From NCBI RefSeq assembly GCF_001428005.1, contig NZ_LMSB01000017.1:1-64000 (forward strand): 64,000 nt of DNA. Direction: 5' to 3'. Below the pieces are notes generated by a model, which did not search any database, was not told where the DNA came from, and saw nothing but the letters and a program-made list of their open reading frames with translations. This document shows positions 56,125 to 64,000 of this stretch, piece by piece (the first letter of the stretch is position 1; the number at the start of each line of letters is the position of its first letter). This DNA comes from Arthrobacter sp. Soil736. GTDB lineage: Bacteria > Actinomycetota > Actinomycetes > Actinomycetales > Micrococcaceae. The position numbers were made by a program, and so were the translations under genes.

Positions 56125-56454
56125 TCAGGCGGCCCCGGGCCCGGCACCTGGCGCGGCTCCGGACCCGGCACCTGGCGCGGACGACGTGTCCTCGTTCAGC
56201 GCTTCGAGCAGGGCGTCATGCATGTCCGTGTAGGCGGCAGGGTGCTCGGAGACCGGGAGCCCCGGAACGTCCCGGACCCGGCGGAGGACCGCCTGGACCG
56301 TATTGTCGGACGCCGTACCGCCGGCTGCCGTACTGCCGGACGGTTCGGAGTCCGGGACCGTGGCTTCGGAGTCTTCGGCCTCGGAGAGGGGCAGTTCAGG
56401 CCAGGCAACCTCGGGCGCGGCCTCGGCGAGGGCGTTGTGATTCAGCTCGGTCAT
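56125..56454 (-). CDS. Small acidic protein (positional Rv1693 counterpart)
   Basis: A 109-residue protein of unknown function. It is acidic and Pro/Ala-rich, with one predicted amphipathic helix near TVQAVLRRVRDVPGLPVSEH and YTDMHDALLEALNED, and a repetitive C-terminal tail (PGAGSGAAPGAGPGAA). It lies nine bases after the HAD phosphatase and two before tlyA. A small conserved protein at the same place in M. tuberculosis is Rv1693. Expression is supported by operon position, not by a Shine-Dalgarno site. Confidence 0.7.
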   Translation of the reverse strand: MTELNHNALAEAAPEVAWPELPLSEAEDSEATVPDSEPSGSTAAGGTASDNTVQAVLRRVRDVPGLPVSEHPAAYTDMHDALLEALNEDTSSAPGAGSGAAPGAGPGAA

Positions 56455-56463
56455 GGCACCAGT

Positions 56464-57453
56464 CTATTGATCCAGCCACTCAAGCTCGGGAGCCGTGGGC
56501 TCCGCCGCATGGGGGTGGGCCGCCCACCAGGCAGCGCACGCCGCACGCCACGAATCGAGGCTCGACTTGTCACCCCTGACCCGGATGCCGTTGCTGTCCA
56601 CGGACGCTGTTGCGTCGCCGCAGCGGTACGTTCCGTCGTCGCTCTCCACATCCGGATACGGCTCATACAGCTCGGTCAGGTTGTTGATGATGTACCCGGG
56701 CCGTTCGTCCGTCCGGGCGGCCAGGATGGTTTCCAGCGTGTCGACGCCGGTCAGGACGGCGACCGTTGCAAAGCCGGCCTTGTTGCCGCCCAGGATGTCC
56801 GTGTCCAGCCTGTCGCCCACCACGAGCGGACGCTCCGCGGAAAGCCGCTTCGCCGCGGCATGGAAGAGCGGGGCCTCGGGTTTGCCTGCGACGAGGGGGG
56901 TCTGGCGTGTTGCTGCAGCGACGGCCGCTACGAGGGTGCCGTTGCCCGGCGCAATTCCGCGGGCCTGCGGAATGGACATGTCCGTGTTGGTGGCGACCCA
57001 CAGTGCGCCGCCCGCCACGACGTACGACGCTTCCGCCAGATCCTTCCAGCCGATTCCCGGGTTGAAGCCCTGGACCACGGCCACCGGCTTGTCCTCGGCG
57101 CCGTGTACGGGCTTGAGGCCCACGAGCTCTATTTCGTGGGCCAGCGCCGGGCTGCCGGTGATCAGGACTGCGGCGCCGGCAGGGAGCAGCGATGCCAGCA
57201 GCTCCGCCGCCGCCTGCGAGGAGCTCACCACCTGGTGGTCTTCGGCCGGAGCCCCGAGCTCGCGCAGATGAGCGGCCACCTGCGCCGGCGTGCGTGAGGC
57301 GTTGTTGGTCACGTAGCCGAGGCCCACGCCGATGCCGGACAGCCGCAGCAGCGACTCGACCGCTCCGGGGATGGCATGCGGGCCTGCGTAGACCACGCCG
57401 TCCAGGTCCGAGAGCAGGGCGTCGAATCGCGAGATCAGTTGAGCGTCACCCAT
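56464..57453 (-). CDS. HAD-IIA family phosphatase (Rv1692-like)
   Basis: A NagD-type HAD phosphatase of 329 residues. The nucleophile motif DLDGVVYAG, the TNNASR motif II, a cap domain and GDRLDTDILGGNKAG as motif IV are clear. The positional orthologue in M. tuberculosis, Rv1692, is a glycerol-3-phosphate phosphatase (established knowledge); identical activity here is inference. The C-terminal ~70 residues carry an extra small domain ending in a Trp/Pro-rich tail. It lies six bases after the repeat-rich TPR gene. Confidence 0.88.
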   Translation of the reverse strand: MGDAQLISRFDALLSDLDGVVYAGPHAIPGAVESLLRLSGIGVGLGYVTNNASRTPAQVAAHLRELGAPAEDHQVVSSSQAAAELLASLLPAGAAVLITGSPALAHEIELVGLKPVHGAEDKPVAVVQGFNPGIGWKDLAEASYVVAGGALWVATNTDMSIPQARGIAPGNGTLVAAVAAATRQTPLVAGKPEAPLFHAAAKRLSAERPLVVGDRLDTDILGGNKAGFATVAVLTGVDTLETILAARTDERPGYIINNLTELYEPYPDVESDDGTYRCGDATASVDSNGIRVRGDKSSLDSWRAACAAWWAAHPHAAEPTAPELEWLDQ

Positions 57454-57459
57454 GCGTGC

Positions 57460-59403
57460 CTAGTCCTCCTGGCCCTCGCGCCGGGGATCCTTGGCGGCTG
57501 CCTCACCCTCGCTGTCTTCGTCCTCATCCGGTTCTGCGGAGTCGGCGTCGGACTCGGCGTCGTCGGACTCAAAGTAGTCCGATTCGACGTCGTCGATGTT
57601 GTCATCGGCGGACGTCCCGTCCGGCCGGGCGGGAGCCGTCTCGGCGGCCGGCGTGATGCCGGCGGCCTGCTCGGAAGTGCTCCGGACTTCCTGGGGAGCA
57701 GCGTCTGCGGCGGCGTGGGCGATCAGCCGCTTGCGCTCGGCTTCCTCGCGGGCTTCCTCTTCCTCGTCCCAGCCGAGGTCGATGATGTCCGGCTCCTCGG
57801 AGAGGCCCATTCCGAGGGCCTCCTCGGCGACGGCGGCCTGCCGCTGCCACTTCTCGGATTCGGCTCCGCGGCCCACCGCCGCGAGGGCGTCCGCGTAGGC
57901 ACGGAACAGGCGGGGGCTGTAGGAGAAGGCGCGGTTGATGTCCAGCTGCGGGATCTCGAGTTCGGCCACTGCGGCATCCAGCTGGCCAAGGTCGGAGCGT
58001 GCGCCTGAGGCAACGATCGCCAGCTCCACCTTCCCCGGAGCGTCCAGGTCCTGGGCTTCTTCCGAGCGGACGACGTCCAGGGCCCGGTCCGGGCGGCCGA
58101 GTCCGCGTTCGCAGTCCGCCATGACGGGAAGGTGGACGTTGGAGCCGCTGATCCTCCGGTACGTGCGGAACTCGCGCAGGGCCTCGCCGTAGTGTCCGGC
58201 GGCGTAGGCCGTCAGGCCCACTGCTTCGCGGACGGCGGAAAGGCGTCCGCCGCGCCGGCTGGCGGCCAGTGCATGCTGGAAGGCCAGCTCGGGCTCGTCA
58301 TCAATGAGGCGTCCTGCCATGACCAGGTGACGTGCCACCCATTCAGCGCTCTTGGCTTCGAGTGTCTTGATCTGGTGCTGCGTGGCGCGGTCCAGTTCCT
58401 TGCCCGTGACGTCCTCGTCAATTTCGGGAGAGCGCTCACGGTCCGGGCGGTTGGCGCTGCGGAGGTCGCGGGCGTTGGGCACGCGGGCCGGGCGGTCTTC
58501 TGCCCTGTCGCGGCCGAACTGGCGCGGCCCGGAATCGCTGCGGTCAAAACTGCGCGGGGCACGGTCCTGCCGGTCGCCGAACGGCTTGCGGTTTTCGCCG
58601 CCGCCGAAGCTGCGGCGCTCCCCCTCGCCTTCGCGGCGACGGTCGCCTTCGCCTTCGCGGCGCGGACGGTCGCCAAAGGGCTTGCGGTCTCGGTCACGGT
58701 CACCGAACGGCTTACGCTCACCCGAACCGAAGCTGCGGCGCTCACCCTCGCCATCACGGCGCGGACGGTCGCCAAACGGCTTGCGCTCACCGGCGCCGAA
58801 GCTGCGGCGCTCACCGTCGCCTTCACGGCGCGGACGGTCACCAAACGGCTTGCGGTCACGATCGCCGAACGGCTTACGCTCGCCGTCACGCTCGCCGCGC
58901 GGCCTGTCACCGAACGGCTTGCGCTCACCAGCGCCAAAGCTGCGGCGCTCACCGTCACCTTCACGGCGCGGACGGTCACCAAACGGCTTACGGTCACGGT
59001 CACCAAACGGCTTACGCTCGCCGTCACGCTCGCCGCGCGGCCTGTCACCGAAGGGCTTGCGCTCACCGGCGCCAAAGCTGCGGCGCTCACCGTCACCTTC
59101 ACGGCGCGGACGGTCGCCAAACGGCTTACGGTCACGATCGCCAAAGGGCTTCTTCTCGCCGCTGTCAAAGCTACGGCGGTCGCCATCGCCCTCGCGGCGC
59201 GGACGGTCACCAAACGGCTTACGGTCGTCGCCGCCCGGAGCCCGACGGGGGCCGTCTGACCCGCGGCCGTCTTTGGCCCGGAATCCGCGGGGATCCCCGC
59301 CGGAGTTGTTGGTCCCCCTGAATGGGCCGCCCTGTGACCCGCGGTTACTGCCCGAGTATCCCCGGTCATTTCCTCCGCGGTTGCCGCCGTTGTGCTCAGC
59401 CAT
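57460..59403 (-). CDS. Repeat-rich charged protein with a C-terminal TPR-like domain
   Basis: A 647-residue protein with three parts. Residues ~1-320 are extremely Arg/Lys/Asp/Glu/Gly-rich and built from KPFGDR-type units, with a 46-residue higher-order repeat. Residues ~345-570 are helical and TPR-like (AVGLTAYAAGHYGEALREFR, RAYADALAAVGRGAESEKW). The last ~80 residues are strongly acidic. The basic-acidic mix and absence of hydrophobics point to intrinsic disorder and possible nucleic-acid or ribosome binding, which is inference. The C-terminal half corresponds by position to Rv1691. The ATG at 59403 follows AGGAGGAAT. It is the first gene of the operon that continues to xerD. Confidence 0.8.
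   Translation of the reverse strand: MAEHNGGNRGGNDRGYSGSNRGSQGGPFRGTNNSGGDPRGFRAKDGRGSDGPRRAPGGDDRKPFGDRPRREGDGDRRSFDSGEKKPFGDRDRKPFGDRPRREGDGERRSFGAGERKPFGDRPRGERDGERKPFGDRDRKPFGDRPRREGDGERRSFGAGERKPFGDRPRGERDGERKPFGDRDRKPFGDRPRREGDGERRSFGAGERKPFGDRPRRDGEGERRSFGSGERKPFGDRDRDRKPFGDRPRREGEGDRRREGEGERRSFGGGENRKPFGDRQDRAPRSFDRSDSGPRQFGRDRAEDRPARVPNARDLRSANRPDRERSPEIDEDVTGKELDRATQHQIKTLEAKSAEWVARHLVMAGRLIDDEPELAFQHALAASRRGGRLSAVREAVGLTAYAAGHYGEALREFRTYRRISGSNVHLPVMADCERGLGRPDRALDVVRSEEAQDLDAPGKVELAIVASGARSDLGQLDAAVAELEIPQLDINRAFSYSPRLFRAYADALAAVGRGAESEKWQRQAAVAEEALGMGLSEEPDIIDLGWDEEEEAREEAERKRLIAHAAADAAPQEVRSTSEQAAGITPAAETAPARPDGTSADDNIDDVESDYFESDDAESDADSAEPDEDEDSEGEAAAKDPRREGQED
58570..59225. 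repeat. In-frame repeat region (KPFGDR units; 138-bp higher-order repeat)
   Basis: A tract of short KPFGDRxR units, within which a 138-bp (46-residue) unit occurs twice in nearly identical form, followed by a third partial copy. Coordinates are approximate at both ends. Confidence 0.85.
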
Positions 59404-59735
59404 TGTGGATTCCTCCTGTAGTGAGCCGACCACTGGCGCAATTTGCAGCCGCTCTTGTCCGTGTTTTGTTGTCCTGCGCGACCCCGGGGTAAACCACCCG
59501 TCGTCCGCGTATCTTCTGCAATTCTAGGCGAGAGCAAGTCCCAGCCACTAACGGCGAGGCCGTTTGCGGGGGCCGGCGTGTGAATCCTCACAACGGCTGC
59601 ATGTGCTGATCGGCTCGTGCGTGCGACGTCCTGTCGGCGGTCTCCTGGGAGCCGGCGACCGGCACTGGTGTCCACAGGGAAATTCCAAGGAGCCGTGGCG
59701 AGACTTTCCCCGACGGTAGCGGCTGAGGGAGAACC
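59404..59735. other. Divergent intergenic region
   Basis: This 332-bp region separates the repeat-rich gene from the CopD-CtaG gene and should carry two divergent promoters. I see no gene, palindromic operator, or recognisable RNA in it. In particular, no copper-sensor (CsoR-like) palindrome stands out near the copper gene. Confidence 0.4.
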
Positions 59736-61640
59736 ATGAACAAGTCACGCACAATGGCAGTGGCCGTGGCGGCGGTGGTTTTGGGAAGCGGACTCATTGC
59801 CCTGGTCATTTCGTACTATGCCGAAGCCGGGGCCGATGCGGGCTCCCTGAACCGGACAGGACCGGCAGTGGCGTGGGGGCTGCCCATCGCCAAACTGGTC
59901 TTCAACGCCTCGGCAGCCTGCACCGTGGGGGCGCTTGTGTTGGCGCTGTTTGCCTTGCGGCCCAAGGAAAAGGCGTTTCGGCTGGCGCTTGACCTTGCCG
60001 GCCTCTCCGCCGCGGTCTGGACGGCCGCCGCCTCGGTGATGAGCTTGCTGACATTCCACTCCCTGGCCAATCTCGCACTGTTCTCGGACGGCTCAGGCGG
60101 CGCGTTCGTCAGTTTCCTGGCCGACGTCGACGCCGGGAGGCGGGGAGCCCTGACCATTTTGACGGCCGCGGCCGTGACGTGTCTTTCTTTCGCGGCACGG
60201 AGGCAGCGGTATGTGGCCTTCACGGCGGCACTTGCCCTCGCCGGGCTCTTTCCGCTCGCTTTGAACTCCCATGCTGCGGGCGGCGGGAGCCACCCGGACA
60301 GCACTGTCACGGTGGTGATGCACATGGGAGCCGCGGCCGTCTGGCTCGGCGGACTCGCCGCCGTCGTCATACTGCGCCGGGCGCTGAGCCCTGACAGGGT
60401 CGCCACGGTGGTCCGGCGGTACTCAACGCTGGCGTTGGGTGCCTTCGTGGCCTTGGCTGTTACAGGGTCCCTGGCCGCGTGGGCGGGTGTTGGGTCCCTG
60501 GAGGCACTGGCGTCGCCCTACGGAACCACCATCGCGGCCAAGTGCGTTGCCTTCCTGGTTCTGGGGCTTATCGGGGCGCTGCACCGAAGGTGGGTCATCC
60601 GCAGGCTGGACGGAAATCCCGCCGGAGGCGCGTTGATGTTCACTGTTTTGGCCGTGGCCGAACTGGCGGTCATGGGAGCCGCGTCGGGAATGGCGGCCGC
60701 GCTGGCCCGTACGCCGCCGCCGGCGGTCACCCGTACCGGCTTCTCCCTGGAGACGCTGAGGCTTCCTTCGCTCGTCGACCCATTCACGAGCTGGAAACCC
60801 GATCCGTTGTGGACCCTCGTGTGCGGTTCTGCTGTCTTCTTGTATCTGGCCGGAACACGACGGCTGCGTCAGCAGGGCCGAACCTGGCCTCACTGCCGCT
60901 CAATCCTGTGGGTTCTGGGCATGGCACTCCTCTTCACCGTTACAAGCGGAGTGCTCCGCGTCCAGCAGGAATTCCTCATCAGCGCGCATGTCCTGACTCA
61001 GATGGCCCTAATGACGGTCATTCCCCTCCTCCTGGTTCCGGCTTCGCCACTCACCTTGGCCAGCCAGGTGATACCCCGCAGGACCGACGGGACGGTCGGC
61101 GGCGCGGAAGTGCTCCGCCTGGCGCTCCGGCCATTTCTCGCCGCAACAGCGACCCCTTACGTTCCCGCCGTCGGGCTGGCTGCGGTGCTGACCGTCTTGT
61201 ACTACACGCCCCTGCTGGAGTACTCATCACGCACTCAGCTCGGCTACGGAGCCATGTCCGTACTGGCGCTGCTGTCCGGTTGCCTCTTCATCGCTTCGCT
61301 GGCCGGCTCCTCCGGAGACAGCCCGGCTTCGGGCCTGGCACCAAGGTTCCTGAGTATCGGCGGCGCAGCGGTTCTCTACGCCATTCATGGCTGGGCCTTG
61401 TCACAGCAGCCCGACCAGCAGCCGGACAGCAGGAAGCAGGAGTGGCTGATTACGGTCGGGCAGCCATGGGACCTTTCCGTTATGGCCGCGCCGGAACCCG
61501 CTGGAGCGGCCATGTGGATCCTGGCGGCAGGCACACTGGGCGTCGCCGGGCTGACAGTCCTCCTCCAAGCACGCAGCCGTGCCGTGGCGCGGCACGGGAG
61601 GCGCCACGCTATCGATCGTGCCCGGGAGCTGGTCCCATGA
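59736..61640 (+). CDS. CopD-CtaG fusion membrane protein (copper import / cytochrome oxidase assembly)
   Basis: A polytopic membrane protein of 634 residues. The N-terminal half (to about residue 325) has CopD-type helices, including VVMHMGAAAVWLGGLAAVV and the following RRYSTLALGAFVALAVTGS. The C-terminal half is CtaG-like, with DPLWTLVCGSAVFLYLAGTR, FLISAHVLTQMALMTVIPLLL and a histidine in YAIHGWALS. Such fusions are common in actinobacteria and are linked to copper delivery to cytochrome c oxidase (established knowledge). No copper chaperone is next to it, but a multicopper oxidase follows 193 bp later. The ATG start is preceded by GGGAGAA. Confidence 0.88.
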   Translation: MNKSRTMAVAVAAVVLGSGLIALVISYYAEAGADAGSLNRTGPAVAWGLPIAKLVFNASAACTVGALVLALFALRPKEKAFRLALDLAGLSAAVWTAAASVMSLLTFHSLANLALFSDGSGGAFVSFLADVDAGRRGALTILTAAAVTCLSFAARRQRYVAFTAALALAGLFPLALNSHAAGGGSHPDSTVTVVMHMGAAAVWLGGLAAVVILRRALSPDRVATVVRRYSTLALGAFVALAVTGSLAAWAGVGSLEALASPYGTTIAAKCVAFLVLGLIGALHRRWVIRRLDGNPAGGALMFTVLAVAELAVMGAASGMAAALARTPPPAVTRTGFSLETLRLPSLVDPFTSWKPDPLWTLVCGSAVFLYLAGTRRLRQQGRTWPHCRSILWVLGMALLFTVTSGVLRVQQEFLISAHVLTQMALMTVIPLLLVPASPLTLASQVIPRRTDGTVGGAEVLRLALRPFLAATATPYVPAVGLAAVLTVLYYTPLLEYSSRTQLGYGAMSVLALLSGCLFIASLAGSSGDSPASGLAPRFLSIGGAAVLYAIHGWALSQQPDQQPDSRKQEWLITVGQPWDLSVMAAPEPAGAAMWILAAGTLGVAGLTVLLQARSRAVARHGRRHAIDRARELVP

Positions 61641-61833
61641 TCAGAACCGTGATGGCCGCCGGCATTTGGCAGGGTTCCCAGGTTATGGGGCCGCCCAGGG
61701 ACGCCGCAGCCGGACGTTTCTGACCAGCCGTTTCTGGTTCCTCAACCCCATGTTTGCGCAAGGTTTTCGCAGGGTGGGCCCTACATCCTTCATCTAAATC
61801 AATTGGACTTTCAGCAGCTCGCCGGAGGAAATC

Positions 61834-63810
61834 ATGCCAGTGTCACGTCGTCAAGCGCTCCAGATCGGTGGGGTCGGCATTATCGGGGCCCTGGGGCTCG
61901 CAGTGCCGTTGTCATCGGTCAGCGCCAAGTCTGCAAGCCTGCTGGATCCGCGAAACATGCCTAAGCCTTACCAGCAGGCGCTCACCATCCCGCCGGTGCT
62001 CAAGCCTAAGAGCACTGTCATCGGTTCCGACGGTAAGAAGACGCACCTCTATCAGATCGAGCAGACGGCCGGCATGGCCAGCATCGTTCCAGGTCTGAAG
62101 ACGCCGATCCTGGGCTACAACGGCTCTTTCCCCGGTCCCACCATCAAGGTGAATCAGGGAGAACGCATCAAACTGGAGATGGATAACGTCCTGCCGCTCT
62201 TCCACCCGCAGTGGGGATACCGCCTGGATACCTCGACCCACCTTCACGGTTCTGCGTCCCTGCCTCAGTTCGACGGGTACGCCAACGACATCACCGGCCG
62301 CGGGATGTGCAAGGACTACGAGTACCCCAACTTCCAGCCCGCGCGCACGTTGTGGTACCACGATCATGCCGTGCACAACACCGCACAAAGCGTGTATTCA
62401 GGCCTGGCGGGCCAATACCACCTTCACGACGAGGTCGAGCAAAACCTGCTGCCGCAGGGCCAGTTCGACGTGCCGCTGACAATCTCCGACGCCATGTTCG
62501 CCAGGAACGGGGCGCTCGGCTACAACGACAACACCCATTCCGGGCTGTGGGGCGACGTTATCCTGGTGAACGGTGCACCGTGGCCCTCCATGAAGGTCCA
62601 GCGCCGTATTTACCGCTTCCGCATCCTCAATGCGTCCATCTCGCGTTCCTACAGGTTCCAGCTGAGCACCGGGGATCCGGTGACCATGGTTGGAACCGAC
62701 GGCGGCCTGATGCCGTCCGCCCGGCAGGTCACTTCCTGGCGGCAGGCAGGTGCCGAACGCTACGAGATCCTCATTGATTTCTCCAAGTACCCGGCAGGCA
62801 AGCGTGTTGAACTGCGCAACCTGTCAAACAAAAACAACGTCGATTACGACAACACCGGCAGGATCATGGCATTCGACGTCACCGGCGATCCGGTCGACAC
62901 GTCCGGTCCCGCTGCCAGGGTGATGCCGACGCTGCTTGCCGGCAGTACGGCCATGAACCTGACGCCGTCCCAGTCCGTCAAGACCCGGCAAATGCGCCTC
63001 AAGAGGGACAACGACATCTGGACCATAGGCGGAATGACCTGGGACGAAGTCATCAAGAGCGGCTACAAGAAGGTCCTGGCTGACCCCGACCTGAACGATG
63101 TTGAAATCTGGGAGGTCGAAAACAGCTCGGGGGGCTGGTTCCACCCGCTGCATATCCATCTCGTGGACTTCCAGATCCTCAGCCGCAACGGCCAGCCGCC
63201 CTTCGCCTTCGAGCGCGGCCCCAAGGACGTCGTGTACGTCGGCGAAGGCGAGACGGTGCGCCTGCTCATGAAGTTCGAGCATAACCGGGGCCGGTACATG
63301 ATCCACTGCCACAACCTCCCGCATGAGGACCACGACATGATGGCCCAGTTCAGCGTGGGCTACAACCCGAACGACCCCGATCCGAACGATCCCATCGAAG
63401 CCGTGAAACCGCATCCCATCGGCCAGGTTCCAACCACCGACGGGGCGAGCACCCAGCCCACCGAGACTGCTGCGCCCGTGACTACAGAACCGGGCCAGAC
63501 GGCAGCGCCGGTGACAACCGAGCCAACGGTCCAAAAAGACGTTGTCGCGATCACCACGGCCAGGCACCGGCTGAACAAGGACATCACCTTCGCGGGAACG
63601 TCCAAGTACACGGGCACTGCGACGGCGGCCAGCGTGGTGCTGTACGACGTCACTCCGGGCCGGGCGGCTTCCCGCATCGGCGCCGCAACGATCAACCCCC
63701 TGGGAATCTGGTCCTGGACAGCAAAGCCCGGGCCTTCGCGGAAAATCACTGCAGTGAGGGCCGACTCAAGCCGCGGCGGCACAGCAACGAGTACGGTGCG
63801 CACGAGCTGA
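61834..63810 (+). CDS. Tat-exported multicopper oxidase
   Basis: A three-cupredoxin oxidase of 658 residues of the CotA/bilirubin-oxidase type. The N-terminus has a twin-arginine signal (VSRRQALQIGG, then a hydrophobic stretch to AVPLSSVSA). All four copper motifs are present: THLHG (His136, His138), WYHDHA (His176, His178), HPLHIHL (His437, His440, His442) and HCHNLPHEDHDMM (His491, Cys492, His493, His497, Met502). After the oxidase core a Thr/Pro-rich linker (about 540-570) leads to a ~85-residue beta-type domain. It likely oxidises Cu(I), Mn(II) or phenolics outside the membrane; pairing with CopD-CtaG favours copper tolerance. The ATG follows GGAGGA. Confidence 0.93.
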   Translation: MPVSRRQALQIGGVGIIGALGLAVPLSSVSAKSASLLDPRNMPKPYQQALTIPPVLKPKSTVIGSDGKKTHLYQIEQTAGMASIVPGLKTPILGYNGSFPGPTIKVNQGERIKLEMDNVLPLFHPQWGYRLDTSTHLHGSASLPQFDGYANDITGRGMCKDYEYPNFQPARTLWYHDHAVHNTAQSVYSGLAGQYHLHDEVEQNLLPQGQFDVPLTISDAMFARNGALGYNDNTHSGLWGDVILVNGAPWPSMKVQRRIYRFRILNASISRSYRFQLSTGDPVTMVGTDGGLMPSARQVTSWRQAGAERYEILIDFSKYPAGKRVELRNLSNKNNVDYDNTGRIMAFDVTGDPVDTSGPAARVMPTLLAGSTAMNLTPSQSVKTRQMRLKRDNDIWTIGGMTWDEVIKSGYKKVLADPDLNDVEIWEVENSSGGWFHPLHIHLVDFQILSRNGQPPFAFERGPKDVVYVGEGETVRLLMKFEHNRGRYMIHCHNLPHEDHDMMAQFSVGYNPNDPDPNDPIEAVKPHPIGQVPTTDGASTQPTETAAPVTTEPGQTAAPVTTEPTVQKDVVAITTARHRLNKDITFAGTSKYTGTATAASVVLYDVTPGRAASRIGAATINPLGIWSWTAKPGPSRKITAVRADSSRGGTATSTVRTS

Positions 63811-63823
63811 GCCTTAAATGCGG

Positions 63824-63853
63824 GAGAGCCCCAACCGTGTGGTTGGGGCTCTC
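63824..63853 (+). terminator. Hairpin after the multicopper oxidase
   Basis: A 13-bp perfect stem (63824-63836 with 63841-63853) with a GTGT loop, 14 bp after the stop. No U-run follows. Confidence 0.7.
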
Positions 63854-63866
63854 GACCGTTAGTCAT

Positions 63867-64000
63867 GGACGCTCTCTCAGTTCCTGCCGGATAATCGCGG
63901 ACGCTCTCTCACATCCCGCGGTCAAATCACGGACGCTCTCTCACTTCCTGCCGGATCAATCACGGACGCTCTCTCACTTCCTGCCGGATCAATCACGGAC
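63867..64000. repeat. Tandem intergenic direct repeats (~33 bp), running off the window
   Basis: Units begin at 63867 (32 bp), 63899 (32 bp), 63931 (33 bp) and 63964 (33 bp), with a fifth starting at 63997 and cut by the window edge. All share GGACGCTCTCTCA; units 3 and 4 are identical, and unit 2 differs mainly in its centre. They are contiguous with no spacers, and follow the oxidase terminator. Confidence 0.9.

Noticed and set aside
58132..59259. Thr/Ala/Val-rich repeated open frames opposite the KPFGDR repeats
   Set aside because: A repeat unit that is a multiple of three keeps all frames open; the reverse frames have no start signal and only mirror the repeat.
63867..64000. Possible CRISPR array at the right edge
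   Set aside because: Units are contiguous without unique spacers and the variation is spread within the unit; no cas gene is visible.

Overview
The window reads as high-GC Gram-positive chromosome, most likely a Micrococcaceae member close to Arthrobacter/Pseudarthrobacter. The grounds are GC-rich codon use and blocks of gene order shared with Mycobacterium and Corynebacterium (established knowledge, recalled rather than searched): idsA-Rv2175c-pknL-aroG-plsC-glk-fadD15; gcvH-garA-ftsR-DUF151-merR (compare Rv1826-Rv1830); and HAD-small protein-tlyA-nadK-recN-pyrG-NUDIX-xerD // parA-scpA-scpB-rluB-cmk-der (compare Rv1692-Rv1713). Most of the window is housekeeping, in dense, often overlapping operons.

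Layout. 0.2-15.6 kb: DNA polymerase IV, a lipoprotein translationally coupled to a polyprenyl diphosphate synthase, an Rv2175c-type DNA-binding protein, a secreted LysM/transglycosylase protein, a PknL-type Ser/Thr kinase with four PASTA domains, class II DAHP synthase, an acyltransferase with a repetitive tail, two tandem alpha/beta hydrolases with a small membrane protein, a ROK glucokinase and a long-chain acyl-CoA synthetase. 15.6-23.2 kb: a class III aminotransferase, a MinD/ParA-like ATPase with a long disordered N-terminus, pyruvate carboxylase and a second ParA-like ATPase. 23.2-27.5 kb: the MerR-DUF151-FtsR-GarA-GcvH module, a formamidopyrimidine-DNA glycosylase-type enzyme and tRNA-Pro(GGG). 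27.6-35.6 kb: a minus-strand run parA-scpA-scpB-rluB-tyrA-cmk-plsC-der.

35.6-48.3 kb: a block that interrupts the parA/xerD neighbourhood. It holds a C4-dicarboxylate transporter (dctA) divergent from a CitA/CitB-type two-component system, then propionyl-CoA synthetase divergent from a GntR regulator plus the methylcitrate cycle genes prpD-prpB-prpC. Next to them lie an unusual open frame that joins an ECF sigma factor, cut inside region 4, to duplicated secreted-type domains, and an MTH1-like NUDIX hydrolase. The metabolic logic is uptake of C4 acids and conversion of propionate to pyruvate plus succinate; pyruvate carboxylase elsewhere in the window can feed the same pools.

48.3-59.4 kb: the conserved minus-strand run from xerD back to a repeat-rich TPR protein (xerD, ADP-ribose pyrophosphatase, pyrG, recN, nadK, tlyA, a small acidic protein, HAD phosphatase, repeat protein). 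59.7-63.8 kb: a CopD-CtaG fusion and a Tat-exported multicopper oxidase, a copper-handling pair. The right edge enters an array of ~33-bp intergenic direct repeats.

The main non-routine signals are six consecutive MtrA-like 9-mers before the LysM gene; the sigma-factor chimera; twin TGTATACA palindromes exactly 63 bp apart between prpE and gntR; in-frame tandem-repeat expansions in three housekeeping-type genes; and the repeat array at the right edge. No clearly new multi-gene defence or mobile system was recognised. Left-edge positions 1-185 contain nothing I can name.
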